From NCBI RefSeq assembly GCF_016862215.1, contig NZ_BOMN01000031.1, positions 62,001 to 126,000 on the forward strand: a DNA stretch of 64,000 bases, given 5' to 3'. This DNA is from Winogradskya humida (lineage in GTDB: Bacteria > Actinomycetota > Actinomycetes > Mycobacteriales > Micromonosporaceae). The position numbers were made by a program, and so were the translations under genes. This document shows, piece after piece, positions 1 to 9,653 of this stretch. Position 1 is the stretch's first letter. Each line of letters starts with the position of its first letter. The notes beneath the pieces were generated by a model. That model searched no databases, had not been told where the DNA came from, and saw nothing but the letters and a program-made list of their open reading frames with translations.

Positions 1-2
1 CC

Positions 3-1103
3 CCGGTGATCTCCGCGACCTGCGCGTTCACGGCTTTCGCGGTCATCCCGTTCGGCCCGGTCGTGTCGATCTTCGGCCATCACACGGCGCTGCAGCTCAC
101 GGACGTGCCGGTCTCGGTGCTCGTGCTGCTCGCCTGCTCCTCGATGAGCGTGTACGGCGTGGTGCTCGCCGGATGGGCGTCCGGGTCGACGTACCCGCTG
201 CTCGGCGGGCTGCGGTCGAGTGCGCAGATGATCTCGTACGAGGTTGCGATGGGGCTGTCGATCGTGGCGGTCTTCATGACGGCCGGGACGATGTCGACGT
301 CGCAGATCGTCAAGGCGCAGGCCGGCAACGGTTCGACCAGCTTCGACATCCTGGGCTGGAACCCGACGGCACCCAGCTGGTACGCCGTCCTGCTGCTCCC
401 CAGCTTCGTCATCTACTGCATCGCGGCGGTCGGCGAGACCAACCGCGCCCCGTTCGACCTGCCCGAGGCGGAGTCGGAGCTGGTCGGTGGTTTCCACACG
501 GAGTACTCGTCGTTCAAGTTCGCGCTGTTCTTCCTCGCCGAGTACATCAACATGATCACCGTCTCGGCGTTCGCGACCACGCTGTTCCTCGGCGGATGGC
601 GTGCCCCGGCCCCGATCACCACGTTCTGGGAGGGCGCCAACTCCGGCTGGTGGCCGCTGCTCTGGTGGTTCGGCAAGATCCTCATCCTGCTCTTCGGCTT
701 CATCTGGCTGCGGGCGACGCTGCCCCGGATGCGCTACGACCAGTTCATGCGGTTCGGCTGGAAGGGGCTCATCCCCGCCAGCCTGATCTGGATCCTCTTC
801 CTGGCCGGGGTGCGGGTCACCCAGGACAAGATCGACGGTGGCCAGCGCTACCTGGTCTACATCGTGGCCGCGGTGATCGTGCTCGGCATCGCGCTGCTCT
901 GGCCGGCGAGCAAGAAGGAACGGGTCTACTCCATCGAGGAGCAGCTCGCGGCGCGGCCACCGGGCAGCTTCCCGGTGCCCCCGATGGATCTGCAGGTCCC
1001 ACCCAGCCCACGCGCCCGCCGCGCGGTCGCCGAACGCCAGCCGGCAACGGTCGGCGCCGCGGGCGACGACGACGGCGCCCCCGATGCAGAGAAGGAGGTG
1101 TGA
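3..1103 (+). CDS. nuoH: NADH-quinone oxidoreductase subunit H (5' truncated by window edge)
   Basis: Membrane subunit of respiratory complex I that links the peripheral arm to the proton-pumping arm and forms part of the quinone channel. The reading frame is open from the first bases of the window, so the N-terminus (roughly the first 90-100 residues, judging from actinobacterial homologues) lies upstream. Family signatures visible are [16 protein letters not shown] and the quinone-site loop [20 protein letters not shown], followed by [14 protein letters not shown] and several hydrophobic helices. The C-terminus carries a charged, Pro/Arg-rich extension of about 70 residues, common in actinobacteria. 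It is followed after 1 nt by nuoI, with GGAGGTG inside the nuoH 3' end acting as the nuoI ribosome site. Confidence 0.95.
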   Translation, partial: PVISATCAFTAFAVIPFGPVVSIFGHHTALQLTDVPVSVLVLLACSSMSVYGVVLAGWASGSTYPLLGGLRSSAQMISYEVAMGLSIVAVFMTAGTMSTSQIVKAQAGNGSTSFDILGWNPTAPSWYAVLLLPSFVIYCIAAVGETNRAPFDLPEAESELVGGFHTEYSSFKFALFFLAEYINMITVSAFATTLFLGGWRAPAPITTFWEGANSGWWPLLWWFGKILILLFGFIWLRATLPRMRYDQFMRFGWKGLIPASLIWILFLAGVRVTQDKIDGGQRYLVYIVAAVIVLGIALLWPASKKERVYSIEEQLAARPPGSFPVPPMDLQVPPSPRARRAVAERQPATVGAAGDDDGAPDAEKEV

Positions 1104-1104
1104 C

Positions 1105-1710
1105 GTGGGTACGTTCACCGGCTCGTTCAAGGGCTTCGGGGTGACCTTCGCGCACATGTTCCGCAAGGTCATCACCACCGACTACCCGTTCACACCGCCG
1201 ACGCCGGCCCCGCGTTTCCACGGGCGGCACATCCTCAACCGGCACCCGGACGGCCTGGAGAAGTGCATCGGCTGCGAGCTGTGCGCCTGGGCCTGCCCGG
1301 CCGACGCGATCTACGTCGAGGGCGGCAACAACACCGACGAGGAGCGCTTCTCGCCCGGTGAGCGCTACGCGAGCATCTACCAGATCAACTACGCCCGCTG
1401 CATCTTCTGCGGGCTCTGCATCGAGGCCTGCCCGACCCGTTCGCTGACCATGAGCAACGAGTACGAGCTGGCCCGCGACAACCGCCAGGACCTCATCTTC
1501 ACCAAGAAGGAGCTGCTGGCGCCGCTGCTCGAGGGCATGGAGCAGCCGCCGCACCCGATGCGTCTCGGCGACACCGACAAGGACTACTACCTCGGTGCGC
1601 TGACCAACCCCGGCACATCGGCCGGCGCCGAGCGGGCCACCTGGTCCGACACGGGTACGCACGACGCCGCCGACTCCACGGGTGAGGCCGCGAAGGAGGC
1701 GGCCCGATGA
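1105..1710 (+). CDS. nuoI: NADH-quinone oxidoreductase subunit I (8Fe ferredoxin-type)
   Basis: Peripheral-arm subunit carrying two [4Fe-4S] clusters (N6a/N6b) that pass electrons towards N2 and quinone. With the GTG at 1105 as residue 1, the cluster ligands are Cys54, 57, 60, 64 ([12 protein letters not shown]) and Cys99, 102, 105, 109 ([12 protein letters not shown]), the classic double CxxCxxCxxxCP pattern. I chose 1105 rather than the in-frame ATG at 1084 because a strong GGAGGTG lies at 1094-1100 and because this places the N-terminus as in homologues. The product is 201 residues, normal for the family. Its stop overlaps the nuoJ start (ATGA), indicating translational coupling. Confidence 0.97.
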   Translation: MGTFTGSFKGFGVTFAHMFRKVITTDYPFTPPTPAPRFHGRHILNRHPDGLEKCIGCELCAWACPADAIYVEGGNNTDEERFSPGERYASIYQINYARCIFCGLCIEACPTRSLTMSNEYELARDNRQDLIFTKKELLAPLLEGMEQPPHPMRLGDTDKDYYLGALTNPGTSAGAERATWSDTGTHDAADSTGEAAKEAAR

Positions 1711-2477
1711 ACGAGGTCGTCGCCGCCGCGGCAGGCGCGCAGGTCTCCACGGGTGAGGCCTGGGCGTTCTGGATCCTCGGTACGCTCGCGGTCATCGGCG
1801 GCCTCGGCACGGTGCTGTCGCGCAACGCGGTGCACTCGGCGCTCTGGCTCGTCGTGACGATGCTCAACCTGGGCTTCATCTACGTGATCAACGGCGCGCC
1901 TTTCCTCGGCGCGGTGCAGATCATCGTCTACACCGGCGCGATCATGATGCTGTTCCTCTTCGTGCTCATGCTCGTCGGCCGGGACGCCTCCGACTCGCTG
2001 ATCGAGACCCTGCGGGGCCAGCGGGTCGCGGCGGTCCTGCTCGGCGCCGGTTTCGGCATCCTGATCGCGACCGGGCTCGCCCGTTCGCTGGGTGACACCG
2101 CCGTGGCCGGGCTCGCCGACGCCAACTCGGCCGGCAACGTGCAGGGCATCGCCAAGCTGCTGTTCACCAAGTACGTCTTCGCCTTCGAGGTCACGTCCGC
2201 GCTGCTCATCACGGCGGCGGTCGGCGCGATGGTGCTCGCGCACGTGGAGCGGGCCAAGGCGGATGTCGCGGACCAGGTCACGCGCATGAAGGCGCGCTTC
2301 CGGCCCGGTAACTACCCCGGTCCCAAGGCGGGCCCGGGCGTCTACGCCAACACCATGTCGGTCGCCGCGCCGGGCCGCCTGCCGGACGGCAACGGCTCCG
2401 AGCGCACCCTCTCGCCGATCCTTCCGGTTCGTGAGCTGACGGCTGACGAGGCCGCACCGAAGAGGACAGAGAAGTGA
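1707..2477 (+). CDS. nuoJ: NADH-quinone oxidoreductase subunit J
   Basis: Membrane subunit of complex I, 256 residues, in the proton-translocating arm. Five hydrophobic helices are visible in the first 170 residues, with the family motif [20 protein letters not shown] at the third helix. The C-terminal 80 residues are hydrophilic and Pro/Gly-rich, longer than in E. coli but usual in actinobacteria. The start overlaps nuoI by 4 nt (ATGA) and the stop overlaps nuoK by 4 nt (GTGA), so the gene is coupled on both sides. Confidence 0.96.
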   Translation: MNEVVAAAAGAQVSTGEAWAFWILGTLAVIGGLGTVLSRNAVHSALWLVVTMLNLGFIYVINGAPFLGAVQIIVYTGAIMMLFLFVLMLVGRDASDSLIETLRGQRVAAVLLGAGFGILIATGLARSLGDTAVAGLADANSAGNVQGIAKLLFTKYVFAFEVTSALLITAAVGAMVLAHVERAKADVADQVTRMKARFRPGNYPGPKAGPGVYANTMSVAAPGRLPDGNGSERTLSPILPVRELTADEAAPKRTEK

Positions 2478-2773
2478 CACCAGATTATTACCTCGTACTG
2501 GCGGCGATACTTTTCACCATCGGCGCCGCCGGTGTGCTCGTGCGCCGCAACGCGATCGTCCTGTTCATGTGCATCGAGCTGATGCTGAACGCGGCGAACC
2601 TCGCGCTGGTCACCTTCAGCCGGATCAACGGCACCCTCGACGGCCAGATCATCTCGTTCTTCGTGATGGTCGTGGCGGCTGCCGAGGTTGTGGTCGGGCT
2701 GGCGATCATCATGTCGATCTTCCGGACCCGGCGGTCCGCGAGTGTCGACGACGCCAACCTCCTCAAGTACTAA
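2474..2773 (+). CDS. nuoK: NADH-quinone oxidoreductase subunit K
   Basis: Small antiporter-like (MrpC-type) membrane subunit, 99 residues, three transmembrane helices. The conserved buried glutamates lie in [14 protein letters not shown] (helix 2) and [14 protein letters not shown] (helix 3), both needed for proton pumping in studied complex I. Starts at a GTG overlapping the nuoJ stop. A 12-nt gap separates it from nuoL. Confidence 0.97.
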   Translation: MTPDYYLVLAAILFTIGAAGVLVRRNAIVLFMCIELMLNAANLALVTFSRINGTLDGQIISFFVMVVAAAEVVVGLAIIMSIFRTRRSASVDDANLLKY

Positions 2774-2785
2774 AGGGGCCGTCAC

Positions 2786-4708
2786 GTGGAACAGACGTAT
2801 GCCCACGCTACGGGCCTTTTGAGTGGTATCTGGTTACTTGTCGCCATTCCGCTGGCCAGCGCGGCGGTCCTGTTGCTGCTTGGTAAGCGGGCCGACAAGT
2901 GGGGACATTGGCTCGGCGTCCTCTCGGTAGCGGCGACTTTCGTGCTCGGCCTGTCGATGTTCCTCAGCCTCCGCGGCCTGGACGACGACGCCCGGTCGGC
3001 CCAGCAGAGCCTGTGGGACTTCATCGTCGTCGGCAACCTGCACGTAGACTTCGGGCTGCTGTTCGACCCGCTCTCCGGCGTCTTCGTCCTGCTGATCACG
3101 GGTGTCGGTTCGCTGATCCATCTGTACGCCGTGGGCTACATGGAACACGACCCGGGGCGCCGCAGGTTCTTCGCCTACTTCAACCTCTTCGTCGCGGCGA
3201 TGTTGCTGCTCGTTCTCGGCAACAACTACGTGATGCTCTACTTCGGCTGGGAGGGCGTCGGTCTGGCGTCGTACCTGCTGATCTCCTTCTGGTACACGCG
3301 TCCCTCGGCGGCCACGGCCGGCAAGAAGGCGTTCCTGATGAACCGGGTCGGCGACACCGGCCTGGCGATCGGCATCTTCCTGCTCTTCGCCACGCTGGGC
3401 ACGACCCAGTACGACGAGGTCTTCAGCAAGGTCTCCGCGCTGTCCGGCGGCACAGTGCTGATCCTGGGCATCCTGCTGCTGCTCGGTGCGGCCGGTAAGT
3501 CCGGGCAGTTCCCGCTGCAGGCCTGGCTCCCGGACGCGATGGAGGGCCCGACCCCGGTCTCGGCCCTGATCCACGCGGCGACGATGGTCACCGCCGGCGT
3601 CTACCTGATCGCCCGCTCCAACCCGATCTTCTCGGCGAACCACACGCTGCAGACCATCGTGGTCAGTGTCGGCGCGCTCACGCTGCTCATCGGCTGCATC
3701 ATCGGCGCGGCCAAGGACGACATCAAGCGCGTCCTGGCCTGGTCGACGGTGAGCCAGATCGGCTACATGTTCCTCGGCGTCGGGCTCGGCGGCGGGGCGT
3801 ACGCGCTGGCGATCATCCACCTGCTGGCGCACGGCTTCTTCAAGGCCAACATGTTCCTCGGCGCCGGCTCGGTCATGCACGGCATGCACGACCAGGTCGA
3901 CATCCGCCGCTTCGGCGGGCTGCGCAAATACATGACCTGGACCTGGCTCACGTTCATGATGGGCTGGCTCGCGATCATCGGCATCCCGCCGCTGTCCGGC
4001 TACTTCTCCAAGGAGCCGATCATCGCGGCGGCCTTCGAGCGCGGTGACTGGACGTCCTGGCTCTACGGCATGGCGGCGCTGCTGGGCGCGGGCCTCACGG
4101 CCTTCTACATGACCCGGCTCTTCGTGCTGACGTTCCACGGCCCGGAGCGCTACACCGAGGAGAACAAGCATCCGCACGAGTCGCCGCTGATCATGACGGT
4201 GCCGCTGATGCTGCTGGCCCTCGGCTCGATCGTTGCGGGTGGCCTGCTCGTCTGGGGCGACCTGGCGCACTGGCTCGAGCCGGTCCTCGGCGCCGAGGGT
4301 GTCGAGCACGAACCGGTCCTGGCGCACTGGCTGATCACGGTCCTGTCGCTGGTCGTCACGGTGCTCGGCGCGGGTCTGGCGTGGGCGATGTTCCGCAGGG
4401 GCACGGCGCTCGCGCCCGAACCCGCCGGTGTGGTCGTCACCGCGGCCCGCCGCAACCTCTACACCGACGCGTTCAACGAGGCGGTGTTCGAGCGGCCCGG
4501 CATCTACCTGACCCGCGCCCTCGTCTACCTCGACAACCGGGGCATCGACGGCGCGGTCAACGGCCTCGCCGCCGCGGTCGGGGGCGGCTCCGGTCGCCTG
4601 CGCCGGCTCCAGACCGGCTTCGTCCGCTCGTACGCGTTGTCCATGCTCACCGGCGCCGTGCTGGTCGTCGGCGCGTTCCTCGCGATCCAGCTGGGGTGGT
4701 TGGCGTAA
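2786..4708 (+). CDS. nuoL: NADH-quinone oxidoreductase subunit L
   Basis: Distal antiporter-like subunit of complex I, 640 residues with about 16 membrane helices and the lateral helix at the C-terminus. Family signatures: YFGWEGVGLASYLLISFWY with the conserved Glu, LLLLGAAGKSGQFPLQAWLP with the conserved Lys, EGPTPVSALIHAATMVTAG, and LAHGFFKANMFLGAGSVMH. GTG start with GGGGCCG upstream. The stop codon TAA shares its last A with the nuoM ATG. Confidence 0.97.
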   Translation: MEQTYAHATGLLSGIWLLVAIPLASAAVLLLLGKRADKWGHWLGVLSVAATFVLGLSMFLSLRGLDDDARSAQQSLWDFIVVGNLHVDFGLLFDPLSGVFVLLITGVGSLIHLYAVGYMEHDPGRRRFFAYFNLFVAAMLLLVLGNNYVMLYFGWEGVGLASYLLISFWYTRPSAATAGKKAFLMNRVGDTGLAIGIFLLFATLGTTQYDEVFSKVSALSGGTVLILGILLLLGAAGKSGQFPLQAWLPDAMEGPTPVSALIHAATMVTAGVYLIARSNPIFSANHTLQTIVVSVGALTLLIGCIIGAAKDDIKRVLAWSTVSQIGYMFLGVGLGGGAYALAIIHLLAHGFFKANMFLGAGSVMHGMHDQVDIRRFGGLRKYMTWTWLTFMMGWLAIIGIPPLSGYFSKEPIIAAAFERGDWTSWLYGMAALLGAGLTAFYMTRLFVLTFHGPERYTEENKHPHESPLIMTVPLMLLALGSIVAGGLLVWGDLAHWLEPVLGAEGVEHEPVLAHWLITVLSLVVTVLGAGLAWAMFRRGTALAPEPAGVVVTAARRNLYTDAFNEAVFERPGIYLTRALVYLDNRGIDGAVNGLAAAVGGGSGRLRRLQTGFVRSYALSMLTGAVLVVGAFLAIQLGWLA

Positions 4709-6249
4709 TGAAGGACTTCCCGTTCCTGTCCATCCTGACGTTGCTCCCCCTGGTGGGCGCGGCAGTGGTGGCCTTCATCCCGCGGGCCAGGGGCAACCTG
4801 GCCAAGACGATCGCGCTGGCCTGGTCGCTCGTGGTGCTCGCGCTGAGCGTGGTCATGTGGATCGCGTTCCAGGCCGGTGGCGAGCGCTTCCAGTTCCGCG
4901 AGTCCTACCAGTGGATCCCCACGTGGGGCGCCCGGTTCACCTTCGCCACGGACGGCATCGCGCTGGTCATGCTGGTGCTGATCGCGCTGCTCGTGCCGCT
5001 GGTGATCCTGGCCTCGTGGAACGACGTCGACGAGACCCAGCGGTCGGTGCCGACGTATTTCGCGCTGCTGCTGACGCTGGAATGCACGATGATCGGCGTC
5101 TTCGCGGCCGCCGACGTCTTCCTGTTCTACGTGCTGTTCGAGGTCATGCTCGTGCCGATGTACTTCATCATCGGCTCGTACGGCGGCCAGCGCCGTCAGT
5201 ACGCCGCGGTGAAGTTCTTCCTGTACTCGCTGGTCGGCGGTCTGTTCATGCTGGCCGCCGTGATCGGGCTCTGGGTGGTCGGCGGGCACCACACGTTCGA
5301 CTGGGAGACGCTCAAGGGCGCCTCGGCGGCGTTCGACACGAACACCGCGCGCTGGCTGTTCCTCGGCTTCTTCATCGCGTTCGCGGTCAAGGCGCCGTTC
5401 TTCCCGTTCCACACGTGGCTGCCGGACGCCGGTGTCGCCGCTCCGGCACCCGCTGCCGCGCTGCTCGTCGGCGTGCTCGACAAGGTGGGCACGTTCGGCA
5501 TCCTGCGCTACTGCCTGCCGCTGTTCCCGGAGGCGTCGCGCTGGTTCGCCCCGGCGGCGCTGGTCCTCGGCGTGATCGGGATCCTCTACGCCGCGCTGCT
5601 GGCGGTGGGGCAGAACGATCTCAAGCGGCTGGTGTCGTACACATCGATCGCGCACTTCGGTTTCATCGGCATCGGCATCTTCGCCTTCACCACCCAGGCG
5701 GGCACCGGCTCGGTGCTCTACATGGTCAACCACGGCCTCGCCACCGGCCTGCTCTTCCTGGTCGTCGGCATGTTCGTGTCCCGTCGCGGGTCGTCGCTGG
5801 TCAGCGACTTCGGCGGCGCGGGCAAGCTGATCCCGGTCCTCGCCGGGGTGCTCTTCTTCGCCGGTCTCGCCTCCCTGGCGCTGCCCGGCACCGCGCCGTT
5901 CATCAGCGAGTTCCTGGTGCTGATCGGCACGTTCACCACGCACAAGGTCTACGCGGTCATCGCCACGTTCGGCATCATCCTCGCGGCGGCGTACGTGCTC
6001 TGGATGGTGCAGCGCACCACGCAGGGCACGCTCAACCCCGTGCTGACCGAGGTGCCGGCGATGCGGAAGGACATCACCCTGCGCGAGAAGATCGTCGTCG
6101 CGCCGCTGGTGCTCCTGCTGCTGCTCCTCGGCTTCTACCCGAAGCCGGTCACCGATGTGATCAACCCGGCGGTCGAGCAGACCATGCAGGACGTCGGTAC
6201 CACCGATCCCGGTCCCACGGCGGTCGCGAATGGAAGGGTGGCGCGGTAG
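4708..6249 (+). CDS. nuoM: NADH-quinone oxidoreductase subunit M
   Basis: Second antiporter-like proton-pumping subunit, 513 residues. Signature regions: FYVLFEVMLVPMYFIIGSYGG with the conserved Glu, FFIAFAVKAPFFPFHTWLPD with the conserved Lys, and LKRLVSYTSIAHFGFIGIG. The same frame is open upstream inside nuoL, but the ATG at 4708, overlapping the nuoL stop (TAATG), gives the normal N-terminus MKDFPFLSILTLLPLVGA. Two nucleotides separate its stop from nuoN. Confidence 0.97.
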   Translation: MKDFPFLSILTLLPLVGAAVVAFIPRARGNLAKTIALAWSLVVLALSVVMWIAFQAGGERFQFRESYQWIPTWGARFTFATDGIALVMLVLIALLVPLVILASWNDVDETQRSVPTYFALLLTLECTMIGVFAAADVFLFYVLFEVMLVPMYFIIGSYGGQRRQYAAVKFFLYSLVGGLFMLAAVIGLWVVGGHHTFDWETLKGASAAFDTNTARWLFLGFFIAFAVKAPFFPFHTWLPDAGVAAPAPAAALLVGVLDKVGTFGILRYCLPLFPEASRWFAPAALVLGVIGILYAALLAVGQNDLKRLVSYTSIAHFGFIGIGIFAFTTQAGTGSVLYMVNHGLATGLLFLVVGMFVSRRGSSLVSDFGGAGKLIPVLAGVLFFAGLASLALPGTAPFISEFLVLIGTFTTHKVYAVIATFGIILAAAYVLWMVQRTTQGTLNPVLTEVPAMRKDITLREKIVVAPLVLLLLLLGFYPKPVTDVINPAVEQTMQDVGTTDPGPTAVANGRVAR

Positions 6250-6251
6250 CC

Positions 6252-7784
6252 ATGGACGACCTCAAACTGCCCGACATCGACTACGGCGCGCTCGCGCCGA
6301 TGTTGATCCTCTTCGGGGCGGCCTGCGTCGGCGTCCTGTTCGAGGCGCTGCTGCCGCGTAACCGGCGTCACGGCATCCAGCTCGGCCTCGGGTTGCTCGC
6401 CCTGGTCGCCGCGCTGGTCACAGTGATCGTGGAGCGCAACACCCGGGTCGTCACCATCGGCGGCGCGGTCGCCGTCGACGGTCCCGCGGTGTTCCTGTGG
6501 GGCTCGATCCTGCTGCTCGGCATCGTGTCGCTGCTACTCATCGGCGAGCGCTCGCTCGAGCCGGGCGGCGCGTTCGTCTCCCAGGCGGCGATCACCGTCG
6601 GCTCGCAGAAGGACATCAAGCAGGCCGGCAGTCAGCCCGGCGCGACCGAGGTCTACCCGCTGACGCTGTTCGCGCTCGGTGGCATGCTGCTCTTCGTCGC
6701 CGCGAACGACCTCCTGACCATGTTCGTCGCGCTCGAGGTCTTCTCGTTGCCGCTCTACCTGCTCTGCGCGCTGGCCCGCCGCCGGCGTCTGCTGAGCCAG
6801 GAGGCCGCGATGAAGTACTTCCTGCTGGGCTCGTACGCCTCCGCGTTCTTCCTGTTCGGGGTCGCGCTGATCTACGGCTTCAGCGGCGCCGTCGACTTCG
6901 CGTCGATCCACGCCGCGGTCGCCGACCCGGCGCGCAGCGAGGTGCTGCTCTTCGGCGGCCTGGCGCTGGTCTCGATCGGCCTGCTCTTCAAGAGCGCGGC
7001 GGTCCCGTTCCACGTCTGGACGCCGGACGTCTACCAGGGTGCGCCGACGCCGATCACGGCGCTGATGGCGGCCTGCACGAAGGTCGCGGCGTTCGGCGGG
7101 CTGCTGCGTGTGCTCTACGTGGCGTTCGACGGCGTCCAGTGGGACTTCCAGCCGGTGCTGGGCGTCATCGCGGTGCTGACGATGCTCACCGGCGCGGTGC
7201 TGGCGGTCACCCAGACCGACATGAAGCGGCTGCTGGCGTATTCGTCGATCGCGAACGCGGGCTACCTGCTGGTGGGCGTGCTGGCGCTCAACAAGAGCGG
7301 GCTGTCCAGCACGATGTTCTACCTGGTGGCATATGGCTTCTCGGTGCTGGCGGCGTTCGGCATCGTCTCGCTGGTCCGGGACGCGGACGGCGAGGCCACG
7401 CACCTGTCGCGCTGGGCGGGGCTGGGCCGCAAGAGCCCGGTCTTCGCCGCGGTCTTCTCGTTCATCCTGCTCGCCTTCGCCGGCATCCCGTTGACGAGCG
7501 GCTTCACCAGCAAGTTCGCGGTCTTCGGGGCGGCTGTCGAGGGCGGGCAGACCTGGCTGGTCATCTTCGGTGTGATCACCAGCATGCTGCTGGCCTTCCC
7601 GTACCTGCGGGTGGTCGTGCTGATGTGGCTCTCCGAGCCGAGCGAGACCACTCCGGCGGTGTCGATCCCGGGCTTCCTCACGGCGGCGGCCCTGGCCATC
7701 GGCGTGATCGCGACCTTCGCCCTGGGTGTGGTGCCGGCGCCGCTGCTGGATCTCACCAACGACGCGGCGCAGTTCGTGCGATAG
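6252..7784 (+). CDS. nuoN: NADH-quinone oxidoreductase subunit N
   Basis: Third antiporter-like subunit and last gene of the complex I operon; 510 residues, about 14 helices. Motifs: VALEVFSLPLYLLCALARRR with the conserved Glu, LLFKSAAVPFHVWTPDVYQG with the conserved Lys, and DMKRLLAYSSIANAGYLLVG. The ATG at 6252 follows the nuoM stop after 2 nt. A strong terminator lies 44 nt downstream. Confidence 0.97.
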   Translation: MDDLKLPDIDYGALAPMLILFGAACVGVLFEALLPRNRRHGIQLGLGLLALVAALVTVIVERNTRVVTIGGAVAVDGPAVFLWGSILLLGIVSLLLIGERSLEPGGAFVSQAAITVGSQKDIKQAGSQPGATEVYPLTLFALGGMLLFVAANDLLTMFVALEVFSLPLYLLCALARRRRLLSQEAAMKYFLLGSYASAFFLFGVALIYGFSGAVDFASIHAAVADPARSEVLLFGGLALVSIGLLFKSAAVPFHVWTPDVYQGAPTPITALMAACTKVAAFGGLLRVLYVAFDGVQWDFQPVLGVIAVLTMLTGAVLAVTQTDMKRLLAYSSIANAGYLLVGVLALNKSGLSSTMFYLVAYGFSVLAAFGIVSLVRDADGEATHLSRWAGLGRKSPVFAAVFSFILLAFAGIPLTSGFTSKFAVFGAAVEGGQTWLVIFGVITSMLLAFPYLRVVVLMWLSEPSETTPAVSIPGFLTAAALAIGVIATFALGVVPAPLLDLTNDAAQFVR

Positions 7785-7828
7785 GGCCGACGCTGTTCGT
7801 CAGATAACTGTCATATGGCGTTTTGTTT

Positions 7829-7866
7829 GGACAGGCCCCGGCGTTGCGCCGGGGCCTGTCCGTTTT
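7829..7866 (+). terminator. Rho-independent terminator of the nuo operon
   Basis: A perfect 15-bp stem (7829-7843 pairing with 7847-7861) around a TTG loop, followed by GTTTT. It is the longest perfect hairpin seen here and sits 44 nt after the nuoN stop. Confidence 0.93.
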
Positions 7867-8039
7867 CCATCACGGGCAGCCGGGACGGCAGCTGAGCCCG
7901 GCGGACGCGGCAAAGGCGCAACCCGGCAGAACCTCGCGGGGGAGGGCGGCCAGCTTGGGGTCGGGCGTACTTTAAGACTGATTTTGATCTTCACCCCCCT
8001 GACCCTGCTGATGCCGGACCGGTATGGCATCGTGAAAGT

Positions 8040-9056
8040 GTGGTGAGCACCCCTGACACAGCGCTGACGTCGTTCGGCATCGACATCGACCCGCAGGTCG
8101 ACGCGTCGGTCACCGCGACGCTGGCCGTGGTGGAGGAAGCGCTGCGTAAGAACGTGACCTCCGCCGATCCGCTGATCGCCGAGGCGGCGCGGCACCTGAT
8201 GGATGCCGGCGGGAAGCGGTTCCGGCCGCTGATCCTGGCGCTGTCGGCGCAGTTCGGTGACCCGTCGCGGGCCGAGATCGTGCCCGCCGCGCTGGTTGTG
8301 GAGCTCACCCACCTCGCCACGCTGTACCACGACGACGTCATGGACGAGGCCGACGTGCGGCGCGGGGCGCCCAGCGCGAACGCCCGCTGGGACAACTCCG
8401 TGGCGATCCTCGTCGGCGACTTCCTGTTCGCCCGCGCCGCGGACATCGCCGCCACGCTGGGCCTGGAAGCGGTCCGGCTGCAGGCGCAGACGTTCTCACG
8501 GCTCGTGCACGGGCAGATCGCCGAGACGGTGGGGCCGCGCGGCACCGACCCCATCGAGCACTACCTGTACGTCATCGCCGAGAAGACCGCCTCGCTGATG
8601 TCGACGTCCGCGCGCTACGGCGGCATGTTCTCCGGGGCGTCCACCGAGCACGTCGAGGCCCTCGCGGGTTATGGCGAGACGATCGGCGTCGCGTTCCAGC
8701 TCTCCGACGACCTGCTCGACATCGCGTCGGAGTCGGTGCAGTCGGGCAAGACCCCCGGCACCGACCTGCGCGAGGGCGTGCCGACCCTGCCGGTGCTCTA
8801 TGCGCTCGCCGACGAGGATGCCGACGCCTCCGCGGTGCGCCTGCGCGAGCTCCTCGGCTCCGGGCCGCTGGTCGACGACGCGCTGCACGCCGAGGCCCTC
8901 GGGCTGCTGCGAGAGTCCGCGGCGATGAAGCGAGCCCGCGAGACGGTCCGCAGTTACGCCGAGGAGGCCCGCGCCTGCCTCGCGCCGCTGCCGGACAGCC
9001 CGCCCCGCCGCGCGATGGAAGCCCTCTGCAACTTCATCGCGGACCGCACCAGCTAG
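8040..9056 (+). CDS. Polyprenyl diphosphate synthase (trans-isoprenyl type)
   Basis: Condenses isopentenyl diphosphate onto allylic diphosphates to make a long prenyl chain, probably the menaquinone side chain, which would fit its place directly after complex I. Both aspartate-rich Mg-binding motifs are present: LYHDDVMDEADVRRG (DDxxD 1) and FQLSDDLLDIASE (DDxxD 2). GGKRFRP, the isopentenyl diphosphate site, lies near residue 57. Length 338 is normal. Two adjacent GTG codons (8040, 8043) can serve as start; no strong ribosome site separates them. Chain length cannot be read safely from sequence. It is separated from nuoN by a terminator, so it has its own promoter. Confidence 0.92.
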   Translation: MVSTPDTALTSFGIDIDPQVDASVTATLAVVEEALRKNVTSADPLIAEAARHLMDAGGKRFRPLILALSAQFGDPSRAEIVPAALVVELTHLATLYHDDVMDEADVRRGAPSANARWDNSVAILVGDFLFARAADIAATLGLEAVRLQAQTFSRLVHGQIAETVGPRGTDPIEHYLYVIAEKTASLMSTSARYGGMFSGASTEHVEALAGYGETIGVAFQLSDDLLDIASESVQSGKTPGTDLREGVPTLPVLYALADEDADASAVRLRELLGSGPLVDDALHAEALGLLRESAAMKRARETVRSYAEEARACLAPLPDSPPRRAMEALCNFIADRTS

Positions 9057-9500
9057 AGCCTGTGGTTTCGCAGCATCCGGCTGCCGACCACCATCAGCGC
9101 TGCGGCCCCTAGCATCGTCGCTGCCGCGACTGTCCACATAGCGGGTTACCCGGCGCCGGATGCGACCGCTCCGAGGCTCAGCGGGCCGATGCAGCCGCCG
9201 GTCTGGGTGTTGGAGGTCGCCGCCAGGGTCAGGATCGCGATGAGTGTCCACAGTGACCGTGCCGCGACCGCGATCGTGATCAGCGAGACCGCGGCTGAAG
9301 CACGCGGAAACCGCGAGTCCGAGCCCCATCGGCGAGAATTTCAATTCGTCGCCGATCTGCACCGCGAGTCCCCCGACAAGAAACGCCGGGACGGAGCAGA
9401 CGATGGTCGTGGTAAGGGCGCTGCTGGCAGCCCGCATCGGCCGGATCCTGTTAACGCTGGTCGCAGCCTTGTCAGGGGGTCAGATGGCGAAGTCGGTCAT
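9053..9500 (-). pseudogene. Decayed MFS transporter (terminal pieces only)
   Basis: The minus strand carries two pieces of a major-facilitator protein. Reading down from an ATG at about 9500, MTDFAI is followed by a TGA, then the same frame continues as AATSVNRIRPMRAASSALT, with TTIVCSVPAFLVGGLAVQIG forming a normal first helix of the drug/H+ antiporter type. After about residue 55 the frame shifts; the shifted frame reads AAVSLITIAVAARSLWTLIA and TNTQ-like GCIGPLSLGAVASGAG, hits TAA, then reads PAMWTVAAATMLGAAALMVV, typical of a last helix. About 250-300 central residues are missing. The final stop overlaps the polyprenyl synthase stop. It is divergent from the iclR gene, which may have regulated it. 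Confidence 0.75.
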
Positions 9501-9653
9501 CACCGGCGAGGGTATGTCCGCCCCCGGTCTTCCTGGACGGTGAGTGTCAACAACCACACGTGCCGTAGAGATCGAGCATGATCGACAGGCGTCAGGCATT
9601 CCTTCCGGGGAAGATTATTCATATGGTGTAAGTCCCCGGCGTCGGAGGTAGCT

